A DNA stretch of 51,946 nucleotides from Guillardia theta CCMP2712. Its lineage: Eukaryota; Cryptophyceae; Pyrenomonadales; Geminigeraceae. Below the pieces are notes generated by a model that was not told the DNA's origin, searched no databases, and saw only the letters and a list, made by a program, of their open reading frames with translations. The number at the start of each line of letters is the position of its first letter. Positions within the stretch are counted from its first letter, which is position 1. The translations under genes were made by a program, and so were the position numbers. Positions 32,993-44,221 of the stretch are shown piece after piece. Location of the stretch: assembly GCF_000315625.1 (NCBI RefSeq), contig NW_005434568.1, positions 58,989 to 110,934 on the forward strand, read 5' to 3'.

Positions 32993-34910
32993 TAGCTGCT
33001 GCCAAATCCTCCCTCCTCTACCTTCGCAAAGTCCGTCGCAGCGTCCATTGTTAGCTCATCCTCCGTGAGTAGGCGCGCAACCTTTGCAAGCTGCTGGTGA
33101 GGAGGTGGACAGGGCAAGACAGGGCAGGACAGGGCAGGACAGGACGGTAGAGAAGGGGAGGGGAGGAGAGAACAGCACAGCACAGGGCAGGAGCAAGGGG
33201 AACGAGGCACTGGTTACCTTGGGGCTGATGGTGAAAGTATTGCAGCCCCGAGCAGCGAGCACGGCAAGCTTGTGAAGACTTGAGCGGTGGCGTTGAAGCA
33301 AGTCAAATCTCACCTGGTCCGCGTCGCGGATGGAGGCGACGAGTACTCTTGTCTTGGAACGCATCCCATCGACGATCTTCGTGGCCGTTATGCCGTTACA
33401 TGTCAAGCCTCAAGTCAGATCTCACCTTCTGCATGTCGACAACAGATTGCATCCCATCCCTTCCTGCATCGTTCATCCTTCCAAGATAAGGAGCCACGTA
33501 CTCGGCTCCTGCACTGACGCTCGTGATGACCTGTAAGATATTCCATGAGGGTAAGGCGGTTCGGCTAGAAGGCACGGAACTGAAGACAAGAGAAGGAAAA
33601 GAGACAGGAAAGGGAAGCAAGCAGAGAAGGAGGAGGAGGCAGCAGACTCAAAAGAATGACCCCGAAACTATGAACAGCAAGGGAGTAGAGTTGAGGAGGC
33701 AACCTGATGAGGACTGTAGCAGGCAGTTGTACACACTCGGATCCCCAAGTTTGACATCATGCTTGCTGCTTCGATTCCCGCGAACGTGAGAGGAACTTTG
33801 ACGACAACACGAGAGTCGAGGTTCGCCAGCCGAATCCCGTTGTCAACCAGCTCGTCGACCTGCACAGCACGGTCATTTCTAACTCCCAGCTGACTTGCGA
33901 TCGACCTTGGTCCCCCACGTCTGGCACATGAACTCCTTGGAGCCCAAGGCAAAAGCTGTTGCTGCAAGATCTTGGAGCGCGTGATGCGAGCAAGGCACTT
34001 TCGCACGTTCCAGCTAAAAGAGTCAACCTCAAATCATGTTGAGGACAAGAAGAATGGCGGAGTCGAAAGGTAGCCGGGTGCAGGATCGGGAGGAACAACC
34101 CGTCGGATGAGGGAAGCGAGGATAGAGCAGGGAGCGTTTCACTGACCAGCAAGGGATTAGTCGTGACGCCATAGAAGATGCCGAGGGGTAGGAGTTCCGC
34201 CATTTCGTTCAAGTTTGCGGTGTCCAGGAACAGGCGGCAATCACCCTGTCACAATGGTGAGCTCAGCCATGCGTGATCCTCTTCTCCACCTTCTTCTCCG
34301 TCATTGATGGAGCCGGAACGTCGAGCGTGTGCTGATAGAAACAAGTCGGTCAGCAAGCATCGCAAGAAAATCCGTGAAAATGAGAGGCCGGGCGGGTCAG
34401 TTCAAACACAGGGTTGCGGATCAGGGAAGGAGAAATGATTGTTAATTTTCTCGAGGATAAGATAACATTTGATAGGAAGAGGTGCGCATGATCTCAAGGA
34501 CGGCATGCTGTCACTTCACCTGCTTCCATAGAGACACCTTGTCCTTGGCTGCAGCAGACTTGCTCGATGATGCTGGCATCGTCCACTGAGTGACAGGTCG
34601 TTTTGTTGGCAGAGGATGATCCTCTTGGTCTCCGTTCATCGGAGTGCTGCATCGAATTCTCGTCTTGCCCATGTCAGTCTTGCGGCGACCGGCTTGGCCC
34701 AGCGCAACATTCCTAGCGAGCAGGGACGAGGACAAGGAACTGAAACACAACCTGATGGCATGAACAGCGTCAGGGTACCGAGAAGGAGGGACATGGCATA
34801 CAGAGGTACCGGCCTGAAGCAGGTGTCTTAAGTTCAGCATGTGAGAGGCTCACTGCCCATGCCGCCAAGTTCACAGCCATCGTCAACCAAGCCAGCCGCA
34901 TTCCTGCCAT
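32993..34910 (-). CDS. Transaldolase-like enzyme (TalC/FSA type), probably plastid-targeted
   Basis: A small-type transaldolase/fructose-6-phosphate aldolase homologue of sugar-phosphate metabolism. In-phase 5' exons: 34910-34810 (MAGMRLAWLTMAVNLAAWAV, then SLSHAELKTPASG), 34751-34520 (Ser/Arg-rich, RLCFSSLSSSLLARNVALG), 34331-34290, and 34245-34147 with LFLDTANLNEMAELL and GVTTNPLL, the conserved Asp and Asn strands. Later exons give SRVVVKVPLTFAGIEAA near 33800, whose Lys is the expected Schiff-base residue; SAGAEYVAPYLGRMNDAG near 33480; VLVASIRDADQ near 33330; LAARGCNTFTISPK near 33235; and LLTEDELTMDAATDFAKVEE to the stop at 32993-32995. The hydrophobic leader plus basic Ser-rich stretch looks like a bipartite complex-plastid presequence. 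If exon 1 is wrong, an ATG at 34672 would give a cytosolic form. Confidence 0.83.
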
Positions 34911-36748
34911 CTTACGCCTCTTCCTCAAGGGTACTCCCACTCTGACCACCCACCTTCAATATTCCATGAAATGTAACTATACTATACCGGTAGTCATGGT
35001 ATGATGACACTACCCTACCCTATCTTCTCGATTATGGAATTCCGCTGAAGCTTTGGCGTGATCGGATTTCAAGAGCTCATAACCGGTTTAATAAGGTCAG
35101 GCTCTCTTCAGGCTTGGCCAGGACTTTTATTCCTTAGGCCCCCGGCCGGGCGGCCCGCCGGGCGGCCCGACCGACCGAGCCGCCAGCGGGGCGGGCAACG
35201 GGTACTCAAGGGCCTCCAGCGACTCCCTTGAACTTGAACATATTTTAAAACTGGAAGGGAGAGGATTCAGAATTTGAAGTCGCAAACAACGGAACCAGCT
35301 CTGAAATTTGAAACTTTGAAACTCGCGGGAGTCGTCAAGCTTTGTGAAGGACGTACCAGCGTACCCGTCCGTTGAATGCGGATCCTTGGTCTTCGGGGTG
35401 GGTAAGGGTAGTTTATGATGAGGGGTGGGTGATGAGAGTTGGAGCTAGCACAGACACGAGGGGTGGGGCATGTACGGAGAAATTTGAAAAGGAAACACTA
35501 TGAAAATGGGGGTAGGGGTCACTTCTACAGCAGGAGATCCGCCATTTGTAGGGTGGGGTGGGATGATCGATTGTTGGGGGTGGTATCCGGCTTTACTCCC
35601 TCTCTCAGGTGATATATGGACGAAAAGGAGGACCCTGGGTGGATTCCTGGGTAAAGAAGGGGTGGAAAGGTGATCGGGTAAGGTTGAAAGGTCGATGGTA
35701 CTACTACCTGCCAGCACAGTGGAATGGTGGGGCGGATGGGCTAAGTGAGGTGAAAAAGGTGGGTAGGGTGAGTCAAAAAAGGGGTAGGGGTGCTACTAGC
35801 ACGATCTCCAAACTTTTATTCCCCAAGTTTGGTGACATCCTGATCAGAGCTTCAATCAAGTTTCAACAGATGACAAGATAATTTGAAGCTGGTTCCCAAA
35901 ATTCGACTGAACATTTTGAAGTATTTTCATTACTGGGGCGGACCTGGATCCTATCATTTTATTCCCCAAGTGAACTACCCTACCCATCAAGGTACCCTCT
36001 ACTGGGTCTTAAAATTCAACCCCACCCCCTATATTTCCCGATAGTTTGTGGACACCCCCGGGGAGTTGCTCGCGTAAAAGAAATTCGAGTACCCCTAGCG
36101 TCAACAACCAGCGCAGCCGCACGGTCGGAATGGCATAGGGCACAAGGTACACATTTTCATAAGTAAAGCTATAGCTTGCTTCCTGGCAGGATATACTGCA
36201 AGGGAGCTTTTGTTGGGGGACAGAAGAAGGATTACCCCCCTACCCCAAGAATCAGTACTCCCCTGCACGGGCTGTTTTTTTGTCACCCCTTCTTCCTTGA
36301 TCCCATCAAACCCTACCCCAAAATATCTTACCCCTACCTACCCTCCGCGTCGATTGGGGTTCTGAACCCTACCCTATCTGATATTCCCCAAATCAACAAA
36401 ACCGCCCCAGAGGGGGGAGTCCAGTACCCCACCCCGATCAGGACACCCTACCCTTACTCCAACACCCCTACCCCCTAGAACTCTCACCCCCACCCCACGT
36501 GCGTCACCGATTGCGTCCTGAGTCTTCCCCCCAAATCCCTTCATCCCCTCCCCCCCCGCCTCCGCCGCTGTTTCCTCCTTCCCCCGTCTTCTTCCCCCAC
36601 TTCGCGTTTGCTCCCGGCACTTCACCCTCCTCCTCATTAAAAGCCAAGCTCCCCTGCCTTCTGCTCCAGCACACTCCCGCTCGCTTCTTTGTCCTGCACA
36701 TCTTTCCTCCCTCGGAACTCCTTGTTTGATATTCCACGTACCTTTGAA
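34911..36748. promoter_or_regulatory. Divergent promoter region of transaldolase and ODC: class A, B, A tracts
   Basis: Class A words at about 34930-35060 (CACTACCCTACCCTATC), a class B block at about 35130-35340 (CCCGGCCGGGCGGCCCG, with AACTTGAAC words), then about 1.1 kb of strong class A at 35390-36480 (GGTGGGGTGGG, ACCCTACCCC, TACCCCACCCC). This is the largest class A tract in the window. From about 36520 the sequence turns pyrimidine-rich up to the ODC start. Confidence 0.5.
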
Positions 36749-38269
36749 ATGGATCAAATCATCACCTCCAACATAGAACAGATGAACATCGTTGCCATCG
36801 ACGAGATCGAAGCGATCTCCGAGACCATCATCACGCCTCAGCAAGTCTTCGAGGAAACCATCCCCGTTGCTGTCATTCAGAAATCTGCCCCCGCGGAAGA
36901 AATCATCACATGCGACGATGATTGGGGCGTTTCCAAGTTTGTTTACTCGAACAGCATTGATGGAATCTTAGCTGAAAACAAAGTCCGTGTGCTGCCGGCT
37001 GGCTACAACACCGCTGAGCTCATTCTCGACATCTCCGCGGAGTCTGAGGAGCAGGATCCTTTCTACATTGTTGATCTCACTACCGTTCTCACCAAGCTCG
37101 ATGACTGGAAGACTCTCATGCCCCGCGTGAAGCCATTCTATGCCATGAAGTGCAACAACGATGGTATCATCTGCAAGATGCTTTGCGATGCTGGGTGCGG
37201 ATTTGACTGCGCCTCCAAGGCGGAGATTGAGGCTGCGCTTCAGTTTGGCGTCTTGCCCGATCACATCATCTATGCCAACCCCTGCAAGCAGGAGAGCATG
37301 CTGCGCTATGCTCGCTCAGTGGGAGTCAAGAAGATGACCGCGGACAATGTTGAGGAGCTACACAAGATTGCGAATTGCTTCCCTGAAGCCAAAGTCGTCC
37401 TTCGCATTGCTGTCGATGATTCCAAGTCCGTCTGCCGTTTCAACTCAAAGTTCGGTGCTGCGCAGCACGAATGGGATGTCCTCCTGAGGACCGCCAAGGC
37501 TCTCGACCTTGATGTTGCAGGCTTCAGCTTCCATGTTGGCTCAGGATGCGGAGATCTCAAGCCCTTCGCCGACGCAGTGGCTGCAGCCAGGGACGCCTTC
37601 GACCAAGCTGAGGCTTACGGATTTTCCCCTTCCATCCTGGACTGTGGTGGAGGGTTTCCCGGGACCAATGACGGGGCCTTCTCTTTCCACGAGGTCGCCA
37701 GCACGATCTCGAATGCCATCGACCATTTCTTCCCCCCGTCTTGTGGAGTTCAGATCATCGCTGAACCCGGCAGGTACATGGTAGCAGCAAGTCACACCTA
37801 CTCAGTGTCTGTCATCGCCAAGAGGCAGCTCACAGCAGCACAGCTAGCTGATAGTGCGGCGATCGAATCCTTCGGATCGCGCAGCGATAAGGATCACGAT
37901 GGGGCTCACGATTCTGGCTTCAAGAAGGCAGAAGAGGTACGGGACTCCAACACGCCCGAAGTAGCTCTATACATCAACGACGGATGTTACGGCTCCTTCA
38001 ACTGCATCGTGTTCGACCATGCCATCATCACTCCCAAGGTCCTCGGAACCAAGTCTGCCCTTCCCTTCGATACGCCGTCCAAGCTCTTCGGACCCACTTG
38101 CGACAGCATCGACGTGGTCATGCCTTGCACTCTCCTTCCCCAGCTTGATATCGGCGACTGGATCTGGTTCCCCAACATGGGCGCTTATACTCGCTGCGCG
38201 GCGTCTCGCTTCAACGGCCAGGGAGCCTTCAACATCCATTACGTTTGGGCTGGAGTGCCGTCCAAGTAG
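36749..38269 (+). CDS. ODC: Ornithine decarboxylase (PLP fold type III), intronless
   Basis: Cytosolic enzyme making putrescine from ornithine, the entry step of polyamine synthesis. One uninterrupted frame of 506 residues; the ATG at 36749 (MDQIITSNIEQM) is preferred over the non-ATG codon at 36689. Motifs: PFYAMKCNND with the PLP lysine K134, FHVGSG at 261-266, DCGGGFPG at 298-305, EPGRY at 339-343 (phosphate binding), YINDGCYGSFNC at 408-419, and GPTCDSID with catalytic Cys451, which donates to the partner subunit's active site. The LFGPTCD context favours ODC over arginine or diaminopimelate decarboxylase; bifunctional Lys/Orn activity cannot be excluded. The N-terminus is about 65 residues longer than that of animal ODC, and a charged insert (about 373-402) is unusual. 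It is the only large gene here with no intron. Confidence 0.95.
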   Translation: MDQIITSNIEQMNIVAIDEIEAISETIITPQQVFEETIPVAVIQKSAPAEEIITCDDDWGVSKFVYSNSIDGILAENKVRVLPAGYNTAELILDISAESEEQDPFYIVDLTTVLTKLDDWKTLMPRVKPFYAMKCNNDGIICKMLCDAGCGFDCASKAEIEAALQFGVLPDHIIYANPCKQESMLRYARSVGVKKMTADNVEELHKIANCFPEAKVVLRIAVDDSKSVCRFNSKFGAAQHEWDVLLRTAKALDLDVAGFSFHVGSGCGDLKPFADAVAAARDAFDQAEAYGFSPSILDCGGGFPGTNDGAFSFHEVASTISNAIDHFFPPSCGVQIIAEPGRYMVAASHTYSVSVIAKRQLTAAQLADSAAIESFGSRSDKDHDGAHDSGFKKAEEVRDSNTPEVALYINDGCYGSFNCIVFDHAIITPKVLGTKSALPFDTPSKLFGPTCDSIDVVMPCTLLPQLDIGDWIWFPNMGAYTRCAASRFNGQGAFNIHYVWAGVPSK

Positions 38270-38431
38270 ATAACATCCTGTGATGATACCCTAGTAATAA
38301 AAATGCCTTTCAAACTCGTTTTATTGTGTGTCTGGAGACTAAATGATTGGCAGCAGAAGGTATGGATGTAGTAATAAGGAAGATTGTGCATGATTGGTAA
38401 TAGATGTGTTCCTTTTTTAACAGTTTTACTG
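38270..38431. other. Convergent 3' spacer between ODC and the LRR gene
   Basis: 162 bases between facing stop codons; contains AATAAA at about 38296, a plausible ODC polyadenylation signal 27 bases after the stop. No class A or B texture. Confidence 0.55.
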
Positions 38432-39376
38432 TCATCCGATGCTGTCTTTCTGAAATTGTAGCTTAAAAGCACGGAGCAATCCTTGATATTCGCCGTTCAC
38501 TATCCCACCATACTGCAGCAGAGATAATGTGAGAATCACAATGCTGGCCTTAAGGCACCCACCTTCTGATCCATTTTCAGGTATTTCAGCACGGACCCTG
38601 AATTTCTTTGCAATGCAAACGCGATTTCCCTGCATCTGGTTGGAAGAAACTGGTCAGTAAGACAAGAAACAAAGCTCGCATAAGCGCACCCGTCTTTCTC
38701 TATGTCGTTGCCTGAGATGTCAAGCTTCGTGAGTGACATATTGAATTGGAGTGCGTTGGCGAGGTAACGGGCCCCTTGATAGCCGATACTCTCATTCACC
38801 AACCCCAAAGTCTTTAAGTTGGTGTTGGCAGCGAGCGCAGCTGAAATAGTCATACACCCTCCATCCCTTATGTCATTGCCATCAAGAAACAATGTCGAGA
38901 TGTCCTGCAACGACTTCGCCAGGTATTTCCCTCCCGACACCCCGAGAAAGCAGTTTCGGATGTGCACTGTGCTCAGACTGCTGGCAGCCTGGTAGTGCTT
39001 GATGATGTCGATCACATCTGAGCCGTTGGTCGGCTCATTCTGCCATGTGATGGCCACGACCACCCCCCGCTGCAGTGCCTCCTGCGTGGTAGCCTCCTTT
39101 AGGGTGCCGGGTACGATTACCCGCACGACTCCTGATCCGTCTTCCTTGGGAGGGAAACTCTCGACCACCCACTGCACAGCGAGTCAGTGCGAACATGCAA
39201 CGCATGCGAGCCGTGACCTCGGGGAAGTTCTGGGATGAGATGATGCCTGTCAGCTTTTCACACCGCATTGGGCGCTTCCCGCTTTGAATCGCGTTGAACA
39301 GTTGGACCGAAGTCATGGCTTCTGTCTCGCCGTTCTCACCCTTTCTTGCACCTGACAGCACGGTGAGCCTTGGCAT
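38432..39376 (-). CDS. Leucine-rich repeat protein (ribonuclease-inhibitor type)
   Basis: Four exons in phase. Exon 1 (39376-39218) reads MPRLTVLSGARKG to IISSQNFPE. Exon 2 (from 39171) reads WVVESFPPKEDGSGVVRVIV and then repeats: LSTVHIRNCFLGVSGGKYLA, ISTLFLDGNDIRDGGCMTIS, LKTLGLVNESIGYQGARYLA, LTKLDISGNDIEKDG. Exon 3 gives CREIAFALQRNS and LKYLKMDQK, and the last exon ends FQKDSIG. The L-x-x-L-x-L-x-x-N-x-I-x-x-x-G pattern is typical of RI-like/NLRC-type LRRs, which serve as protein-binding scaffolds. Exon 1 contains RLTVLSGARKG, a ubiquitin-like N-terminal style seen with some protist LRR proteins, but I cannot assign a function. The gene ends 162 bases from the ODC stop. Confidence 0.8.
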
Positions 39377-39409
39377 GAAACAGGTAGCTCTGTGAAGACA
39401 CTAGTTTCC

Positions 39410-40705
39410 AGGGGTACTCTGAGCCCCCCCTTTTTTAAACCCCCCCCCTAGGGTTAGGTTAGGATGTTTTTTTGGTGGAAAGTGTATGTATCTTTATAAC
39501 CCTGTTTTATTTTTTTTTTAGATAAATACGCCGGAGAAATTTATATTATTTTAANNNNNNNNNNNNNNNNNNNNNNNNNNNNNNNNNNNNNNNNNNNNNN
39601 NNNNNNNNNNNNNNNNNNNNNNNNNNNNNNNNNNNNNNNNNNNNNNNNNNNNNNNNNNNNNNNNNNNNNNNNNNNNNNNNNNNNNNNNNNNNNNNNNNNN
39701 NNNNNNNNNNNNNNNNNNNNNNNNNNNNNNNNNNNNNNNNNNNNNNNNNNNNNNNNNNNNNNNNNNNNNNNNNNNNNNNNNNNNNNNNNNNNNNNNNNNN
39801 NNNNNNNNNNNNNNNNNNNNNNNNNNNNNNNNNNNNNNNNNNNNNNNNNNNNNNNNNNNNNNNNNNNNNNNNNNNNNNNNNNNNNNNNNNNNNNNNNNNN
39901 NNNNNNNNNNNNNNNNNNNNNNNNNNNNNNNNNNNNNNNNNNNNNNNNNNNNNNNNNNNNNNNNNNNNNNNNNNNNNNNNNNNNNNNNNNNNNNNNNNNN
40001 NNNNNNNNNNNNNNNNNNNNNNNNNNNNNNNNNNNNNNNNNNNNNNNNNNNNNNNNNNNNNNNNNNNNNNNNNNNNNNNNNNNNNNNNNNNNNNNNNNNN
40101 NNNNNNNNNNNNNNNNNNNNNNNNNNNNNNNNNNNNNNNNNNNNNNNNNNNNNNNNNNNNNNNNNNNNNNNNNNNNNNNNNNNNNNNNNNNNNNNNNNNN
40201 NNNNNNNNNNNNNNNNNNNNNNNNNNNNNNNNNNNNNNNNNNNNNNNNNNNNNNNNNNNNNNNNNNNNNNNNNNNNNNNNNNNNNNNNNNNNNNNNNNNN
40301 NNNNNNNNNNNNNNNNNNNNNNNNNNNNNNNNNNNNNNNNNNNNNNNNNNNNNNNNNNGGGGGGGGAAAAATTTTTTTGCCCCCCCCCTTCCAAAAGGGG
40401 TTTTTGGGGGAAAAATTAAAACCCCTGGGGGCGCGGGGTCTTTGGGGAAAATTTTTGGGGAAAAAAAAAAAACCCTTTTAAATTTTTTCCCCCCCCCAAT
40501 GGGGGGCTTCCCCCCTTTTTAAAAACGGGGGTAAAAAAATGGGGGCAAAAATTAAAGGGTTTTTTTTTTTCCCGTTTTTTCCCCCCCTTTTTTTGCCCCC
40601 TAAAAAGCACGGGGGGGCCCTTGGCAAAAAAAAAAAAAAATTTTTGGGAAAAACAAATTTTCAGAGGGTATTTTGAGCCCCCCCCCCCCCCCCCCCCCCT
40701 CCCCC
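39410..40705. other. Assembly gap with low-quality flanks
   Basis: 804 N at 39555-40358. The flanks, especially 40359-40705, are blocks of stretched homopolymers (GGGG/AAAA/TTTT/CCCC runs) typical of poor base calls at read ends, so frames there should be ignored. The gap falls between the LRR gene start and the DOP1 promoter, so a small gene could be hidden. Confidence 0.85.
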
Positions 40706-40972
40706 ACCGTACAGCCATAGATTGTATCATGTGGGAACATGAGGAATACTTGGTACTCGAGATTAATAGTTTGCAAAAAGGTTGATGCCTCTCAGTAACA
40801 TTTCTCTATGAGAAACTTCTTCTTCACAAACAGCGCCTGAAACATTCGATCTTCTCAACGTCATGAAGCCCAAGTTGAAACCCATCACTCGTCGATGGTT
40901 TGCGCTTTGTACAATTTGTTTGTTATGCACTTACAGCATTTGAACGTTTATCGTCTTCGTGCTCACATGACT

Positions 40973-41042
40973 TCCCTCCCTCCCTCCCTTCCTCCCTCCC
41001 TCCCTCCCTCCTCCCTCCCTCCCTCCTCCCTCCTCCCCTCCA
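40973..41042 (+). repeat. (CCCT)n microsatellite
   Basis: Repeated CCCT/CCTCC units just before a class B tract upstream of DOP1. Confidence 0.85.
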
Positions 41043-41084
41043 ATCATGTCACGGCCGTTGATCCTGACAGTGGCCCTCATCCCC

Positions 41085-41480
41085 TGATGTCCCGGACCGT
41101 ACTGAACTTGCCGCAGCGCCCGGCGCGGCGCCCGGGCCCCGGTGAACGTCCGATCCAGGTCCGTAATCCGATCAGAGTCGCCGGAGCGGCCTTCAACCTT
41201 CACTGAGTCAGTCGGACGCCAGCTGACTCTGCCCGGCCGCGGCGGCCGGGCGTTCGTGAGTCCGACCGTTCCGGGACTGAGAGTCGGAGGCCGGGCCGCC
41301 GGCCGGGCTCGGCTGCCAGAACGTCGGACTCCAAACGTCACGGACGTCAACCGCCCGGGCCCGGGCGGCGGTCCCAGCGGCGACTGAGTCACAGTGACCC
41401 GTCACGGCGGCCGTCCGATCACCCGGGGCCGCACTCAGCGGCAGCGGCGCCGCTCGCGAGTCGGCGGCTGCGGCTGGAGT
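41085..41480. other. Class B tract upstream of DOP1
   Basis: GC-rich words (CCCGGGCCCCGG, GGCCGCGGCGGCC, CCGGGCCGCCGGCC, ACTGAGTCAGTCGG) end about 400 bases before the DOP1 start. Open frames on both strands look compositional. Confidence 0.5.
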
Positions 41481-41883
41481 GAATTGGTTGAGTACCACAC
41501 ATGAGGGCAGACCAGAGAAGCCACGGCATTTGTATGCAGTGCTGTATGCAGTGAGGGATGGGGTTGGGGAACTGAAGGAGGACAGAGGGTAGAGGGAAGC
41601 AGCTTGTTCTTGCCCTTCGAACCATCCTCTGATCGCCTTTGAGTGTCTATGAGCCATGGTGAACGTGAATGACTCCTGTCGTGATTCAACGAGATTTGTG
41701 ACCTCTGTGCTAATGGTGATCGTGGTTCATGGGAGCTGATCGCATGCTCTTCAAGGTATGAGATGTCTTGTCCTTGAGAGCAGGTAGCTTGCTGGGATCA
41801 TCTCGCATCGACAGCTGCTCTGATTGTTTGCCCCGCACTGCTTCGAGGCTGGTCCTGTTCTACGGCAGGAACTAGTTTCGCAA

Positions 41884-44186
41884 ATGGCTGATCGGGAGGT
41901 TGAAGAGCTCAGCAAGCAGTTTCCCAAGTTCAAGTCGTTCGCAACTGAAGTAGAGAACTGCCTGTCGCTCTTTGAGAGGTCCAAGGAATGGTCGGACTAC
42001 GTCAGCGCGCTCTCCCGACTCATCAAGGTCCTTCAACGACATGATTTCAACGACGTCGGCAAGATGGGGAGCCTTTCAGTGATCCCGGACAAGGCGCTGG
42101 TTGCGAGGAGGCTGGCTCAGTGTACGAACTCCATCCTCCCCAGTGGAGTCCACAGGAAAGCCCTCGATGCTTACCGCGTCCTCCTGACGAGGATCGGGCC
42201 CTCGCAGCTGGCGGTAGACCTGGTGCTGTGGAGCTCAGGGCTCTTCTCTCTCTTTCCACATGCCAACACCGAGTGCAAGAACATCCAGCTCCGTCTCATC
42301 GTTGACTTCTACATCCCTCTAGGCATGAACTTGGTCCCCTGCTTGGAGGGCCTTGTTATGTCCCTCCTCCCCGGGATTGAGGACGAGGCGGCCGCCTTCT
42401 ACTCTGACACAGCCGCTTGCTTGGACCTCGTGAAGCACGCGACCTCTACCGAGCATTTCTTCAAGGCTCTCTGGTGGCTGCTGGGAAGCAGCGCCAACGT
42501 GCGCCTCCCGCTCCTCGCGCTGCTCAACCGCCAGATGAGCAGGATGGGGGGGGTCAAGGCAGCTGGGGTGATGCCGAGCAAGGAGGTAGTGTTCCGGGGG
42601 CTGTCGGTGTCTCTAGAGGACTCTTCGATTCTAGTTCAACGAGGACTGCTGGACCTGGTCATTTCTCACTTCCCTCACGCCAGCGAGGACGTCGGGTTCA
42701 GCTCGCAGGATTGGCTTCTCCTCACCCGAACAGCTCTGCGACTGTACGCAAGGAGAGATATGTCGCTCACCCGCCGGCTCCATACCTGGTTCATGCCGGC
42801 AGTGGAGGAGGAGGAGGCTGCTGAAGAGGAGGAGATGAGTAAGAGGAGGAAAAATATCTTGATGGAAGCTGTCTCTTCGCTCCTCTGCGAGGGTTATACC
42901 GACACGCTGGGAGCGACGCTTCCTTTCCGCGTGATCCGCTCGCTCATGGAGAAAGTGGAGCTGCGCGAGACGATACCTCAACAGCTCGGAGTTCCCATTC
43001 TCCGGGCAATATGCGATGCAAAACTGCAGGAAGGAGGAGGGGAAGGAGGAGGAGGAGGAGGAGGCGGTAGCGGAGGAGTGGGAGGTGGTATTGGAGGAGG
43101 CGATGTGCTTGACCACCCGGGACCTTCCAACAAGGATCACAGGAGAGAGAGGTTCCATTTCGCTGCTTCTACCCTGAGAGAGCTCGATCCTCGTATCATT
43201 TGGGCCACGTTATTCAATCACCTGCTAACTATGTGGCATGCTTCTCTGAAGGTCGTTCTCTCCTTCCCTCCCTCCCTCCCTCCCTCCTCCTTTCCTTCTT
43301 ACCATGTTGCAGCCCTTCTTGGCTACATCTCCCAATTTCTTCCTTTCACGCTTGCAATCTCTTTCTTTCTTCCATTATCTTCCATTACTGCCCCTTCCCC
43401 TCCAACGTCCCGACTGACCTGCTGTGCACAGGAGAACAAACGCAGCGATGAGTTTGTCCATGTCATCGAGCTAGTCGAGCTCTTTCTCCTTGAGTTCGTG
43501 AGCAAGACTTCCGCGAATGTGCAGTACGAGGAGGAGGAGGACGTCGATCCTCTTGCCCTTGCCCTCCGTGTGCTGGGGGATCTGAGCGGTGCTGCTTCCG
43601 CTGAAGCTCTGAGTATCCTCCGACATGATCGCCGTCTCCTCCTCCCTGATGTCTTGCTCTCTTCCATATCCCGTATCAATGCCGTGCTAACGTGCCTGAT
43701 CCAACTTGCAAGCAGCCTTCAGTTCAACAAGGACGCGGTAGGAGAGCGATGGGAGTTTCTGTCGGACAGCTTGTGCAGAGGAGGGAGGGGAAAGGGGAGC
43801 GAGGAGGCATCTTCTTTATATCCGATCGAGAACATCTGCAGAGTCTTGTGGTCCATGGTGCAGATCATAATACGCTATGAAAGGGGCAAGGAAAGCATCA
43901 AACTGCACATCCGAGGAGGAGGCGAACTTTTCAAGACTTTCCGTATTTCCATACAGCTGATCGTTTCCCTGCTCTGCGTCCTTTTCAGCATGGCAAAGAC
44001 AGACTTCATCCTGAGTCTGACCCAGGAGGGACAAGGAGAGCGTGAGAGACAGGGCAGAGTGACTTATGAGAATGTAACGACGGAAGAAGGGGGAAAAGAG
44101 CAAGCACCAGCGGAGGAAACAGCAAGTGAAAGAGTAGAGATGGTCACCGAAGGCCAACCTGTAGGATCCAAACCAGAAGGTGGAGA

Positions 44187-44221
<35 letters not shown>

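Noticed and set aside
36968-38239. Antisense frames of 60-98 codons inside ODC
   Set aside because: Shadows of the strongly biased ODC coding strand.
39546-40730. Frame across the N gap and the Gly/Phe/Lys-rich frame after it
   Set aside because: Made of N and stretched homopolymers from poor base calls.
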